Origin: Desulfosporosinus sp. OT
GTDB lineage: Bacteria; Bacillota; Desulfitobacteriia; Desulfitobacteriales; Desulfitobacteriaceae
Direction: 5' to 3'
DNA length: 64,000 bases
Assembly: GCF_000224515.1 (NCBI RefSeq)
Contig: NZ_AGAF01000120.1
Span: 35,358 to 99,357, forward strand
In this document: positions 44,779-53,905 of the stretch, piece after piece
Position numbering within the stretch: the stretch's first letter is position 1
How the letters are laid out: each line of letters begins with the position of its first letter
Made by a program: the position numbers and the translations under genes
Notes under the pieces: generated by a model
What the model saw: the letters and a program-made list of their open reading frames with translations, nothing else
Databases searched by the model: none
Told to the model about the DNA's origin: nothing

Positions 44779-46040
44779 TTACCCTCTTCCCCCTCACTAG
44801 TTATTAAACCTATTGGCAAAAAACACGATAGATTTCCAGTGATGCGCTCACCAATACGGGCACATAACGCTGAAGCTTTGCCTCCGACCAGAAACGATCC
44901 CCATAGTAACCTTCCTTTATAAAGCCCGTTCATTGTATTGCTTTCGACTTCTTCCATCTCAACCCGTTTCTGATAAATCATCGGTTGATCCCAATATAAA
45001 TCATCCTTATCTTTTTCGACAAGCTGGCCGTCAGCTTCATAAAGACTAACCGCCCCGCCCTCACGGCCGAAGATTGGCTTTGTTACAAACGACGATTTGT
45101 TAATAAAGCGGTTTTCCATATAAGTCGGAAGCATATAAGCCTCAATCCACTGATGTTCTTCAGTCGTATAAAACTCACCTGCTTCATGAAGATTCCAGAT
45201 CAAGCTTTGAAGTGCCTTTGTTTGCGCTACAAACGCTGAGGGCGGATTGATCATTGCTAGTTTACCTCTAGCTACCAAATCAAGGACATGTGCCCCGGTC
45301 GGGTATTGATCTCTTTCATCACTATCTAAAGCAAGTTTCTCTAAGGCATGAAGACGATACCACACATCAATAGGTACGAGCTGCCCGTTGATCAGAGCAC
45401 ACAACCGATCTTCAGAAATTCTCAAGTCCTCGAGCGCTACAAACTGTGCCGCCAAACCAGACTGGTTCAATAAATACTTCACAGTGTCCCTGTCCTCATC
45501 ATGCCATCCCAAGGCACTAAAAACTATTGAGTCCGTAGCGTAACCCTGTTTCTGATACGTCTCAATAATACGACCGAATGCTTCTCGAATCTGTTCATCC
45601 ATCCCTTCATTCGGGCTTTGCATCCCAAAAAAACGACATGCTTTGGCATTGACAAAGAAAGCCTCTACGACGCTGGTCGGCGTATCTGCGTTAAACTCAA
45701 TCATTTTAATCCCTTCGGTCGTCTGCACAAAATCAAAGCGACCAATCACCGTCACCATTTCGGGCTTAACAAGCGCTCGAACTGCAAGCAATGCTTCTTC
45801 GGGAATTCCTAACTCCAGCAATAGTGCATCATCCGCACTCTGTACTGCAAAAACAGTTTTTGCATAAATTCTTCCTAAGGCCTCAGTTGCAAAGGCAATT
45901 TCTTGACGAAATTGTGCTGATATTAGATGAATTCCTGCCAATCCGTACTCCGCTCCATCCATCCAATCCCAAGAAAAAATCGATCTCAGCGGACCGTACA
46001 GTTGTTCTCTAAGCATCTCATAAGACGGCTCAGCTGGCAC
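44769..46040 (-). CDS. Glutathionylspermidine synthase-like ATP-grasp protein
   Basis: ATP-grasp amide ligase of the GSP_synth family without the amidase domain, like YgiC/YjfC. Typical segments are MIEFNADTPTSVVEAFF, FSALGWHDEDRDTVKYLL and FVTKPIFGREGGAVSLYE. The frame opens at 46076, but GGAGG lies 8 nt before a GTG at 46040, giving 423 aa and an 11-bp overlap with the lipoprotein gene. Substrates are unknown for this subgroup. Confidence 0.83.
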   Translation of the reverse strand: MPAEPSYEMLREQLYGPLRSIFSWDWMDGAEYGLAGIHLISAQFRQEIAFATEALGRIYAKTVFAVQSADDALLLELGIPEEALLAVRALVKPEMVTVIGRFDFVQTTEGIKMIEFNADTPTSVVEAFFVNAKACRFFGMQSPNEGMDEQIREAFGRIIETYQKQGYATDSIVFSALGWHDEDRDTVKYLLNQSGLAAQFVALEDLRISEDRLCALINGQLVPIDVWYRLHALEKLALDSDERDQYPTGAHVLDLVARGKLAMINPPSAFVAQTKALQSLIWNLHEAGEFYTTEEHQWIEAYMLPTYMENRFINKSSFVTKPIFGREGGAVSLYEADGQLVEKDKDDLYWDQPMIYQKRVEMEEVESNTMNGLYKGRLLWGSFLVGGKASALCARIGERITGNLSCFLPIGLITSEGEEGKCI

Positions 46041-46497
46041 TCGACCCACCTCCGCCAATCCCGCCATGAGAACCACTAGTTATTCCTGTCCCTCCCTTTG
46101 AGCTACTCCCTCCGGATGTGCTTGTCGAACCACTATGTCCCCAGGGCGAAACACCTGAAACTCCTGATTTGCTTCTAGTAGCACCTGAACCATCCATATC
46201 ATCCATGTTCTGTGAACTCCCAGCAACTCCAGAGCCACTCGATGTAACACCAGGATATCGTACAGCTCCAGAGTTAGATCCAAATGAACGCCCACTAAAA
46301 AATCCAAACGGACCTAAAGGACCAAAGGGACCGAAAAAACCACTGAAGAATCCCTGATCCCGATCGTCCTGTAAAACGATTGGATTGCCATCTTTATCGT
46401 AAACAACTTTTTGTTCATCGGAACTACATGCTGAAACGCCTCCTATTACTAAGGCAGTTGAAAGAAATAGACTTACCATCTTAGAACTTTTATTCAC
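46030..46497 (-). CDS. Gly/Ser-rich lipoprotein
   Basis: GTG 46497 is 7 nt after AAGGAG and starts a lipoprotein signal peptide ending VSAC (Cys24). The mature part has a Gly-Phe-Pro repeat (FFGPFGPLGPFGFF) and a long Gly/Ser tail with GGGGSS at the end. Its place next to the GSP-synthase-like and DUF350 genes parallels DUF1190 proteins (YgiB/YjfM), but I cannot confirm homology. 155 aa; the earlier ATG at 46566 is not needed. Confidence 0.75.
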   Translation of the reverse strand: MNKSSKMVSLFLSTALVIGGVSACSSDEQKVVYDKDGNPIVLQDDRDQGFFSGFFGPFGPLGPFGFFSGRSFGSNSGAVRYPGVTSSGSGVAGSSQNMDDMDGSGATRSKSGVSGVSPWGHSGSTSTSGGSSSKGGTGITSGSHGGIGGGGSSAS

Positions 46498-46519
46498 CTT
46501 ATTTCTCCTTCCCTGTAAA

Positions 46520-46969
46520 TTAACTCGTCTTTTCTGCATATAGAACATACGTTCTTCTGTCTTCATCCACTTCTAATGACGTTTGCTCCCACTCTACACC
46601 CTCTAACGTCAAATAGTTGCACTGGCCAATAATGGCGAGGTCCGTTAAACTGCTCAATTCTAAGTTCTGTATAATAGGATATTCTTGGGCATCCTCTCGG
46701 TATTCTCTTATTTCCATCATAATAAAACCCTGCCCAACTGTTGAACGATGATCCACAGGAATCGGAATTTCATCGGTCGCCTTCTTCACATAGATGATAT
46801 GGAGAGGCGGTTCAATGGCATTCGATGTTTTCTCATATACAATACCGTCTTTGATAAAGTAATCACATAGAAAACGAATCACTATTTCATCTTTTGGAAT
46901 TGATTCATAATGATAAAGCGCAGGATAACCATTTTCCATGTCGAATAAACGATACTCAAGTTTGGCCAT
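46520..46969 (-). CDS. Conserved-looking protein of unknown function
   Basis: Acidic, soluble 149-aa protein with beta-rich pattern and no motif I can name. It is the first gene of the operon with the lipoprotein, ATP-grasp and DUF350 genes (22-bp gap), so it probably acts in the same process. ATG 46969 has AAGG-type sequences upstream. Confidence 0.7.
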   Translation of the reverse strand: MAKLEYRLFDMENGYPALYHYESIPKDEIVIRFLCDYFIKDGIVYEKTSNAIEPPLHIIYVKKATDEIPIPVDHRSTVGQGFIMMEIREYREDAQEYPIIQNLELSSLTDLAIIGQCNYLTLEGVEWEQTSLEVDEDRRTYVLYAEKTS

Positions 46970-47312
46970 TACCTTTTATTCTCCTTTCATTACAAGAGGG
47001 AAACTTGCCAATTTATAAATCAACCCTGCGGTGGCACAGATCCAATCCATTAACATTGTAGTATATTTCCACTATTATTGGTGTCTTTCCTGCTACATTC
47101 TAGGAATATCTTTCATGAATATATAAAGGAGATGATTCACTGTTTTCTTGACCTAATATGTATAGAACGCCCGGTGCATGTTTAAGCATATACCGGGCGC
47201 CAATAAAATCTTTAGATTACTTTTAACAGAAACGAGTCGATTACAGTCAGATAGCACTTACTGAAACAGTGAAAACATGCGCTCAAAGAGGAGATATCAT
47301 TTGAAAATGATC
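46970..47312. other. Intergenic region with a GC-rich hairpin
   Basis: No gene seen. An 8-bp GC-rich stem (47168-47175 with 47192-47199) lies downstream of the stress protein gene and may terminate it, though without a clear T-run. Confidence 0.5.
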
Positions 47313-47870
47313 TTAGACCTCAGTGTCAGCCAAGTAATTATCAATAAAATCTTGAGGGAGTTTCTTAATTAGCAATACTGGTATTTCAGATTTGTTTAGT
47401 ACATAATGCGCTACACTCCCAAAAATGAGTCCTTTTAAACTAGATAGCCCCCGCGAGCCCATAACTATTAATTCAAATAAATTTTTTGTTGCATAATCAA
47501 GAATCACATCTACTGTATCAGATATCTCGGAAATCTTGCTATTAGAATATAATTCCTGATGACTAACGCTGAGTCCATGCTCTAAAAATATTTCGTTGGT
47601 TTTATTAAGTATTTTATGATACTCACTTTTAGTCTCCGTATCGGATCCATCGAGCACGTGTTTCATCCATTCCGAGGTAGGACTAACTGGCCAAGTATTG
47701 ATCCAACTATATTCAGTCTCCATCGAAACCTCATCACGTTCATGAACCTGCACAACTGTCAAATGCATATTGGGTATTATCTTTAGTAGCGTGGCAGTGT
47801 AAACAGCAGCAGAAAAAGCCTGATGTGATCCATCGGAATAAAGAAGGACCTTATACTTAAAATCAGTCAT
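47313..47870 (-). CDS. Universal stress protein (UspA family), island copy 1
   Basis: UspA-fold protein of 185 aa from ATG 47870, which follows AAGGAGG; the upstream in-frame extension to 47921 is not needed. The nucleotide-binding motif G-x2-G-x9-G-S is present (MGSRGLSSLKGLIFGS), implying an ATP-binding UspA. A WPVSPTSEW-containing insertion after beta-2 is shared by the four island copies. The C-terminus ends IPVLLIKKLPQDFID. Confidence 0.88.
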   Translation of the reverse strand: MTDFKYKVLLYSDGSHQAFSAAVYTATLLKIIPNMHLTVVQVHERDEVSMETEYSWINTWPVSPTSEWMKHVLDGSDTETKSEYHKILNKTNEIFLEHGLSVSHQELYSNSKISEISDTVDVILDYATKNLFELIVMGSRGLSSLKGLIFGSVAHYVLNKSEIPVLLIKKLPQDFIDNYLADTEV

Positions 47871-48015
47871 TACAATACCTCCTTCTAAGTTTGGATTAAC
47901 GTGACTATAACATAAATTCAAAACCTACAACAGCTAAGGAAGAAACGTTTTCTCACCGTGATAATTTCTCTTACCGATATTCGAACGAAGTATCCAACTG
48001 TTACCTTGCAATTGA

Positions 48016-48600
48016 TCACTCGGTAATTTTCGGTAAGTGGCAATGACCTTCAGCATCAACGGCTGAGCAGTAACGATCGATAAACTCTTGAGGAAGTTTC
48101 TTAATTAACAACACGGGTATTGTCGATTTACTGAGTACACTATGCGCCAAACTGCCGTGAATCAACCCTTTTAAACTAGTCAGACCTCGCGTTCCCATAA
48201 TTATCAACCCAAATTCATGTCTTGATGCATAACCCAGAATCGCCTTAACGGTGTCTGGAATACTTGGGTTGGAGTAGATCACCTGTTGATTGACCTTGTG
48301 TCCTCTCTGTAAAAATATTTCTTTCGTTTTAGTAAGTATTTCAGAATATTGCCTTATCTTATCTGAATCAGCTTCGCCCATTAAGTGTTTCACCCAGTCC
48401 AAATCAGGGTTAGTCGGTCGAGTCTCCATTGTATCAGAGTTCTCCCAGACAGTGCCTTCTACACCTTCTTGTACATGCAAGACAGTTAATTGCATATTGG
48501 GTATACTGTAAAATAAGTTTGCTGCATAAACAGCTGCAGAAAAAGAATGCTGTGTACCATCTGAGTAAAGAAGCACCTTCAACATATTGGCATTATTCAT
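48016..48600 (-). CDS. Universal stress protein (UspA family), island copy 2
   Basis: Paralog of copy 1 (194 aa), with LLYSDGTQHSFSAAVYAA at the N-terminus and the ATP-binding motif MGTRGLTSLKGLIHGS. The C-terminal tail (about 15 residues past FIDRY) is longer than in its paralogs. ATG 48600 follows GGGTGG. Expressed separately; no shared promoter recognised with copy 4. Confidence 0.88.
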   Translation of the reverse strand: MNNANMLKVLLYSDGTQHSFSAAVYAANLFYSIPNMQLTVLHVQEGVEGTVWENSDTMETRPTNPDLDWVKHLMGEADSDKIRQYSEILTKTKEIFLQRGHKVNQQVIYSNPSIPDTVKAILGYASRHEFGLIIMGTRGLTSLKGLIHGSLAHSVLSKSTIPVLLIKKLPQEFIDRYCSAVDAEGHCHLPKITE

Positions 48601-48835
48601 TCAAACACCACCCTTTACTAATTCTTCTAATTTAACTCAATTATACCATGATTATTACTTCAAAAAACAGCGCTATTCTTGGTACAAATTGGTTCTTTTC
48701 ACCAACCCTTTATTTTATGTTCGAAAAGTACGAAAGACAAGCTCCCTGCTTGCCTTCAATGTATATTTAATTTTATGAAGAACCGGTGTTCGCATCTATT
48801 GAAACAAAGCCTCCAAAATGTGGCTAATGCTTTCA

Positions 48836-50182
48836 CTATAACTTTATACCATACTTTTGGAGACGATAAAGTAGAGTTGGACGGGAAATTCCCAAATATT
48901 TAGCCACCTTTGTTTGGTTATTATTATGCTTCTCTAATGCCTTGATGATTAGGTGTTTCTCCAACTCTCCCAAAGTGAAGCCACCCTCTGTTAGGTTTAT
49001 AACAGGAGTTGAAGTTTCCTCTAAACTATTCAGTAATTCCTTGGGAAAATGTACCGGCTGAATTTCAGCACCCTGACAGACAATAAGCGCTCTTTCGATT
49101 GCGTTCTGCAGTTCCCGTATGTTACCGGGCCAGTTATAGTGGGTTAAGATCTTCATTGCCTCTGGAGATATTTTTTTGTAATGAGAAGGATCAAATTTTT
49201 CAAGGAAATGATTTACAAGAAGAGGAATATCTTCTTTCCGCGATCTAAGCGGCGGCATAACGATACGCATGACATTCAACCGATAATAAAGGTCTTCTCT
49301 GAAGGTTCCTTTAGAAATGGCCGAGGCAAGATCTATATTTGTGGTTGCGATGACCCGTACATCGACATGGATCGTGTCAGTTCCTCCGACTCTTTCAAAG
49401 CACCTTTCCTGTAGTACTCTCAGTAGCTTCACTTGCATATTGAGCGGCATTTCTCCAATCTCATCCAGAAGAATCGTACCTTGATCCGCAATTTCAAATC
49501 GGCCCTTTTTTTTACTGGCTGCTCCTGTAAAGGCCCCCTTTTCATGACCGAATAGCTCACTTTCCAACAGTTGTTCCGAAAGAGCCGCACAGTTTACCGC
49601 TACAAAGGGTTTATCAACTCGGTTGCTAGCTTTATGTATCTCCACAGCAGCTACTTCTTTACCAGTTCCGCTCTCACCAGTTATCAAAACAGTAGTACCA
49701 GTTTTTGCAACCTGTCGAATCAAGAGGGCAACTTCCTTTAAAGCCTCGCTTTGACCGACAATTTTTCCGTATTTCTTGCCGAGCTTCTGATGCAACAGAT
49801 TAACCTGCTTTTTCGAATTAGACAAATGTAGGGCTTGCTTAACCAGAACCTTCAACTTATCGAGCTTAAAGGGTTTAGTAATATAATCCGTAGCCCCGAT
49901 TTTCATGGCTTCGATTGCAGTGTCAATGGTACCGTGGGCGGTAATCATAATCACCGGAATACTAGGGTTTATTTTTTTTATCTCTTTTAACACCTCAATA
50001 CCATCGATATCTGGCATCTTTAGATCTAATATGACTATTGATGGGTTGGTTTCTCGGGTCTGATCAATACCTTGCAAACCTCTTGTGGCCGTAACTACCT
50101 GGTAGCCTTCATGACTTAGTGCCCTATCGAGGGCCCAACACATTCTTTCCTCATCATCAATTACCAGAATTTTTGGTGTCAA
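48836..50182 (-). CDS. Sigma-54-dependent response regulator (NtrC family)
   Basis: Receiver domain with phospho-Asp53 (VILDLKMP), AAA+ domain with Walker A GESGTGKE (about 169-176) and the sigma-54-contacting GAFTGA loop (about 216-221), and a C-terminal Fis-type helix-turn-helix (KVAKYLGISRPTLLYRLQKYG). The frame opens with GTG 50191, but the TTG at 50182 is 8 nt after CAGGAG and is preferred (448 aa). It is coupled to the upstream kinase gene by overlap. A perfect sigma-54 promoter lies close by at 51938-51954. Confidence 0.93.
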   Translation of the reverse strand: MTPKILVIDDEERMCWALDRALSHEGYQVVTATRGLQGIDQTRETNPSIVILDLKMPDIDGIEVLKEIKKINPSIPVIMITAHGTIDTAIEAMKIGATDYITKPFKLDKLKVLVKQALHLSNSKKQVNLLHQKLGKKYGKIVGQSEALKEVALLIRQVAKTGTTVLITGESGTGKEVAAVEIHKASNRVDKPFVAVNCAALSEQLLESELFGHEKGAFTGAASKKKGRFEIADQGTILLDEIGEMPLNMQVKLLRVLQERCFERVGGTDTIHVDVRVIATTNIDLASAISKGTFREDLYYRLNVMRIVMPPLRSRKEDIPLLVNHFLEKFDPSHYKKISPEAMKILTHYNWPGNIRELQNAIERALIVCQGAEIQPVHFPKELLNSLEETSTPVINLTEGGFTLGELEKHLIIKALEKHNNNQTKVAKYLGISRPTLLYRLQKYGIKL

Positions 50183-51716
50183 GAAGATCACTCCTGTCGC
50201 TACATTGTGGAATTACAGGAAGATTAATAATAAATGTTGCCCCTTTGTCCAAGTCACTATCTACGTCTATCGTTCCACCATGTAATTTGATATTTTGATA
50301 GGATATCGATAGCCCCAAACCAGTACCAGTTTTTTTGGTCGTATAGAAGGGATCAAATATATTCGACGTTTCCTCTGCTGGAATGCCTTCTCCTGTATCC
50401 GAGAAAATGATTGTCACCGTATTGTCCGTTTCTTTCGTAATAATTTCCAGTTTGCCTCCGCAAGGCATTGATTCTGCTGCATTAACAATAATGTTGACAA
50501 AAACCTGTTTTAACTTTTCAGCATCAGCTATGATCTTAGCAATTTTATTATCCGGTTGGAAATCAACAACTACATTTTGCTTGCGTAACATGGCGGCTGA
50601 AAAAGAGAGGACTCCCTTGATTAATTTATTGACAGAGCATTCCTTCATTGACACTTTAGAGGGACGCCCAAAGTCAAGTAATTCTTGTATTTCTACTTCT
50701 TGGCGGTCCACTTGTTCGTCTATAGCCCTTGTAAATTCTTCGATGCCACTTACTTGAGAATATTCCTGTTTCATAAGTTCAACTAAGGTTTTGATAATAC
50801 CAATGGGATTACGTAATTCATGAGCTACACCAGTTGCTAAACGACCGAGTGCTATAAGGTGCTCGGATTGCCGTAGTTGATCTTCCAACCGTTCCTTTTC
50901 TGCTAAGCCAACAGCCATCCGGTTGACGGCTCGGGCCACCTGACCCAGTTCACCTGACATTTCAGGCAAAAGTTGATGAATATCACTCTCCATGTTATGT
51001 AAGCCCTGCTTTAAACGATCGACCCCGCTGGTTAAATTTTTGATTATTATTAGTGTACCCATCATAACTAAGGCCAGAACGACAAGAGTGAAGTAACGCA
51101 GCAGTTTACCAAAGTAACTACTCTGGTAAAAGAAGGGATTGAGTCGCTCCTCTACCCACATAACTGCTATCACTTTCCCTTTTACTACAACAGGTGTAAT
51201 GTACGCAACAACCTGATCATCCCAAGAGCCGGAAATTCGAAAGAGCGGTTCCTTACCCATCTCCGTTGCTATCAGACCAGGTTTAGTATTCGCTAATATG
51301 TCTTTCTCCCTCTGAGCTTCCTCTTCCTGTGAGAGGTTACGATAGTTATGCAGGAAACCTAGCACTGCAATCTTCTCAGTACTGGGAACATATAGACCGA
51401 AACGAATCCCTGAATTCGCTGGAACTAGAGGTTCTACAACCTGGGTAAACTCGTCATCAAGCATAGTCGGAGAGATATCTTCTGGCCCGCTCCATTGAGA
51501 CTCTAAATTTCTCGAATATTCAATATTTGTACTTTTAACCAAGGCCTCCAGTCTCTGCTCTTTGTCTAAAAATACAACTTCATCCGTCCGTGAAGCGAAA
51601 AAGATGTCATACATCAATGCCACTAATGAGACAAGCATGATAATGGCAATGATAATTACAATCTGATTAATCAAACTGTTACCTTTGAAATAGTAAAATT
51701 TTCTTTTATTCTTCAC
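50157..51716 (-). CDS. Membrane sensor histidine kinase of the sigma-54 regulator
   Basis: Two membrane helices (about residues 10-35 and 200-225) bracket an extracytoplasmic sensor domain, followed by a HAMP region, a His kinase A domain (GVAHELRNPIG) and a HATPase domain (DTGEGIPAEE, GTGLGLSIS). The GTG at 51716 follows ATAGGGGC and starts with a positively charged N-terminus; the extension to 51770 is doubtful. It should phosphorylate the overlapping NtrC-type regulator. Signal unknown. Confidence 0.9.
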   Translation of the reverse strand: MKNKRKFYYFKGNSLINQIVIIIAIIMLVSLVALMYDIFFASRTDEVVFLDKEQRLEALVKSTNIEYSRNLESQWSGPEDISPTMLDDEFTQVVEPLVPANSGIRFGLYVPSTEKIAVLGFLHNYRNLSQEEEAQREKDILANTKPGLIATEMGKEPLFRISGSWDDQVVAYITPVVVKGKVIAVMWVEERLNPFFYQSSYFGKLLRYFTLVVLALVMMGTLIIIKNLTSGVDRLKQGLHNMESDIHQLLPEMSGELGQVARAVNRMAVGLAEKERLEDQLRQSEHLIALGRLATGVAHELRNPIGIIKTLVELMKQEYSQVSGIEEFTRAIDEQVDRQEVEIQELLDFGRPSKVSMKECSVNKLIKGVLSFSAAMLRKQNVVVDFQPDNKIAKIIADAEKLKQVFVNIIVNAAESMPCGGKLEIITKETDNTVTIIFSDTGEGIPAEETSNIFDPFYTTKKTGTGLGLSISYQNIKLHGGTIDVDSDLDKGATFIINLPVIPQCSDRSDLLDTKNSGN

Positions 51717-51937
51717 CAAATCAGCCCCTATAATGGAAGAATCCCAAACTGAATTATATAATACATACAATTGAAGAAAAGATACATTACCAAGAAGGGC
51801 TCTAATACTTCATAAAAAAGAGTATGAAGATGATAAACAGTCTTAAAAGGTTAATAATAATTATTTCGAAGTGTAGCATTTGATACACCGCTTTTTATTA
51901 TGATTGGATAAATGCTTGAATATAGTGGGTTTTAAGA

Positions 51938-51954
51938 TTGGCACGTTGTTTGCA
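51938..51954 (+). promoter_or_regulatory. Sigma-54 (-24/-12) promoter
   Basis: TTGGCACGTTGTTTGCA contains TGGCACG-N4-TTGCA, a full match to the sigma-54 consensus. It predicts a start near 51965 and an 89-nt leader for the gene at 52054. The leader also has AAAGGAGG at about 51980 and a possible 17-codon frame (52008-52061) overlapping the start. Confidence 0.88.
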
Positions 51955-52053
51955 ATATAACAATTATATCATACAAGCAAAGGAGGAAAGCTATCTTTTA
52001 GGTACCAATGGCCGTGGGGACAGAAATTAAATCATTAAAAGGTGGTATTTCAA

Positions 52054-52716
52054 ATGATTGATCCTAATCCGTTAAAATTACCCAACTTAAAATTCGATAA
52101 ATATTCACCTTTAGTTAATAGAATGGAGAAAGAATCCGGAGATAGATCCAATCCGATTTGGCTCTTAATTAACCCCAAGTATTCCTCTGTGCGTAACGAT
52201 ATTTGGGCTCCTATATTAGAGGAGATTCAGGACAAGGTATATCGTAAACTTCACACAAGAATTGATTCTAAAAAAATCTTCATTAAAAATACTGTTAGTG
52301 ATATTGGAATAGTTCCTAATACCTCAAATCCGTGGGTGACGGAAGTAGCTGAAGCTGACGAAATTGTGATGTTAAGGGATAGTATCCATAAACATCAGCC
52401 TAAAATTCTAATTACTTTTGGTATCCTTACATGTGAGTATGTAAGGCGTGTCTTTGACATAAGACCTGAAAAAGAGCCTAAATATTGGAGTACTACTAAC
52501 CTAGAAGATGAATTTGAACGCTCAATTGCGAACTTTGATATAAACCAAATTAATAGGATTCCCTTACCTCGTCGAGTAATCAAGAGTAGTAATTTCATCG
52601 AAGATTGCAATCTTGCTAGTTGGGAAGATAGTGAAAATTACTTTCGCGATATTGGAACAAAGATCGCCAATAGAATTATTGAAAACAAGGATCGCCTTAA
52701 AATATGGATTGAATAA
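52054..52716 (+). CDS. Island protein family member 1, unknown function
   Basis: One of three paralogs in this window (others 53131 and 61435). Shared landmarks: SGDRxNPIWLLxNPK, IWxPxLxEIQDKVYRxxHTRID, an I-L-I-T-F-G segment after KPK, an F-E-x-S-I-x-N-F-D-I-N block and a C-terminal KIWIE or NIWIE. The LxNP plus LxxFG layout faintly recalls uracil-DNA-glycosylase-fold proteins; I would not assign it. ATG 52054 follows AAAAGGTGG (220 aa). Driven by the sigma-54 promoter at 51938. This is the most diverged copy and the only one on the plus strand. Confidence 0.75.
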   Translation: MIDPNPLKLPNLKFDKYSPLVNRMEKESGDRSNPIWLLINPKYSSVRNDIWAPILEEIQDKVYRKLHTRIDSKKIFIKNTVSDIGIVPNTSNPWVTEVAEADEIVMLRDSIHKHQPKILITFGILTCEYVRRVFDIRPEKEPKYWSTTNLEDEFERSIANFDINQINRIPLPRRVIKSSNFIEDCNLASWEDSENYFRDIGTKIANRIIENKDRLKIWIE

Positions 52717-53130
52717 GCGTATAGAGATATACTCCCCGTGAGGAAATGTAGTTATCCTTTGAAAAACAAATATAAAAACAAATATATCTGTGCCAAATTC
52801 AGCAAGCTAGTAAACAAGTTATAGACTTTTTTAAAAATAACACTTGAAAGAGCTCAATGGAATTCAGAATAGTAGAACTCTTGTTGTAATTTTTTATAAT
52901 ATTAAGTATAATATTTGGTATATAAATAACTCACTACCCCCCTAAAAACTGTGCATATTGAGGCGAAAAAGATGTACTCTAAGCACCAAACATACTAAAG
53001 CCCCGAAGAGTTAGGTTTTCTCTTCAGGGCCTATTTCCGTATACTGACCTTAAACTTACATGAACCTATTTTGCTTATTTCACCAGCTTTTTCTGAATCT
53101 TGGACATCTTGAAATTTTGTTAGACAAGCG
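52717..53130. other. Intergenic region between convergent family members 1 and 2
   Basis: AT-rich, no gene seen. It contains hairpin A of the four-member hairpin family (53000-53030). Confidence 0.6.
53000..53030 (-). terminator. Dispersed hairpin A (terminator-like)
   Basis: Eleven-bp stem (53000-53010 with 53020-53030). The single mismatch on the plus strand becomes a G-U pair in minus-strand RNA, so the structure is preserved there. Followed by TTTA; about 100 nt past the stop of the 53131 gene. Confidence 0.7.
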
Positions 53131-53751
53131 TTATTCAATCCAAATATTGAGACTTTCCTTATTCTCAATAATCTTTTCAGCTATCTTTGTCCCAACATAA
53201 TGAAAGTAATTTTGACCATAATAATTGTGGTCTTCTATGAACTTACCACTGGAAATTACTCTACGAAGTAAAGGAATTCGATTAGTCTTGTTGATATCGA
53301 AGTTCTCAATTGATCTTCCAAATTCATCTCCTAAGTTGGAAGTACCCCAATACTTTGGCCCTTTTTCAGGTTTGATCTCATAGACACGTCTCAAAAATTC
53401 AAAGGGAAATGCACCAAAAGAAATTAGAAGCTTTGGTTTATGTTCAAGAACAATTTCCCTGAACTCCTCTATCTCTTTAGCAACTTCTGCTCCCCACCAA
53501 TTCAATGTGTTAGGAACTATTGCGCTATTGCTAACAGCATTCCTAATATAAATATTAGTAGTGTCGATTCTTGTATGAATTTCCCTATATACTTTGTCCT
53601 GTATCTCAGCTAAAGCTGGTGTCCAGATGTTGTGACGTACAGCAGGATGCTTTGGATTGACTACGAGCCAAATTGGGTTAGCTCTGTCTCCCGACTCTCT
53701 TTTGACCTTCTTATCTAAAGGTATATATTTATTAAGTGGTAAGCTGGACAA
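53131..53751 (-). CDS. Island protein family member 2, unknown function
   Basis: A 206-aa soluble protein very close to the copy at 61435: both share IRNAV, LNWWGAEV, ISFGAFPFEF or ITFGAFPYEF, and KPEKGP. TTG start at 53751 after AAAGGTGGG. A TTGG-N10-GCA box lies about 32 bp upstream. The leader and ribosome-binding site include 21 bp identical to those in front of the SulP gene. Function unknown; a nucleic-acid or nucleotide role is only a guess. Confidence 0.75.
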   Translation of the reverse strand: MSSLPLNKYIPLDKKVKRESGDRANPIWLVVNPKHPAVRHNIWTPALAEIQDKVYREIHTRIDTTNIYIRNAVSNSAIVPNTLNWWGAEVAKEIEEFREIVLEHKPKLLISFGAFPFEFLRRVYEIKPEKGPKYWGTSNLGDEFGRSIENFDINKTNRIPLLRRVISSGKFIEDHNYYGQNYFHYVGTKIAEKIIENKESLNIWIE

Positions 53752-53782
53752 ACGAATCCCACCTTTCAGTATTTATGGTTAC

Positions 53783-53799
53783 TGCCAACAATCTACCAA
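53783..53799 (-). promoter_or_regulatory. Candidate sigma-54 promoter of family member 2
   Basis: Minus-strand TTGGTAGATTGTTGGCA keeps the invariant GG and GC at 10-bp spacing. A related but weaker box (62092-62108) precedes family member 3 in the same position relative to its start. Confidence 0.45.
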
Positions 53800-53905
53800 A
53801 GATTGGCGCACCGTTAAGCATCCTAGTACGTTAAACTTCTGAATATAGCACCTCTGGCATAAGAATTGGTTAAAGTGTTTTTCCTTTTGGATAACCGCTC
53901 TACGT

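Noticed and set aside
52008-52061. Seventeen-codon leader peptide overlapping the start of the 52054 gene
   Set aside because: Only a weak ribosome-binding site; translational coupling is conceivable but unsupported.
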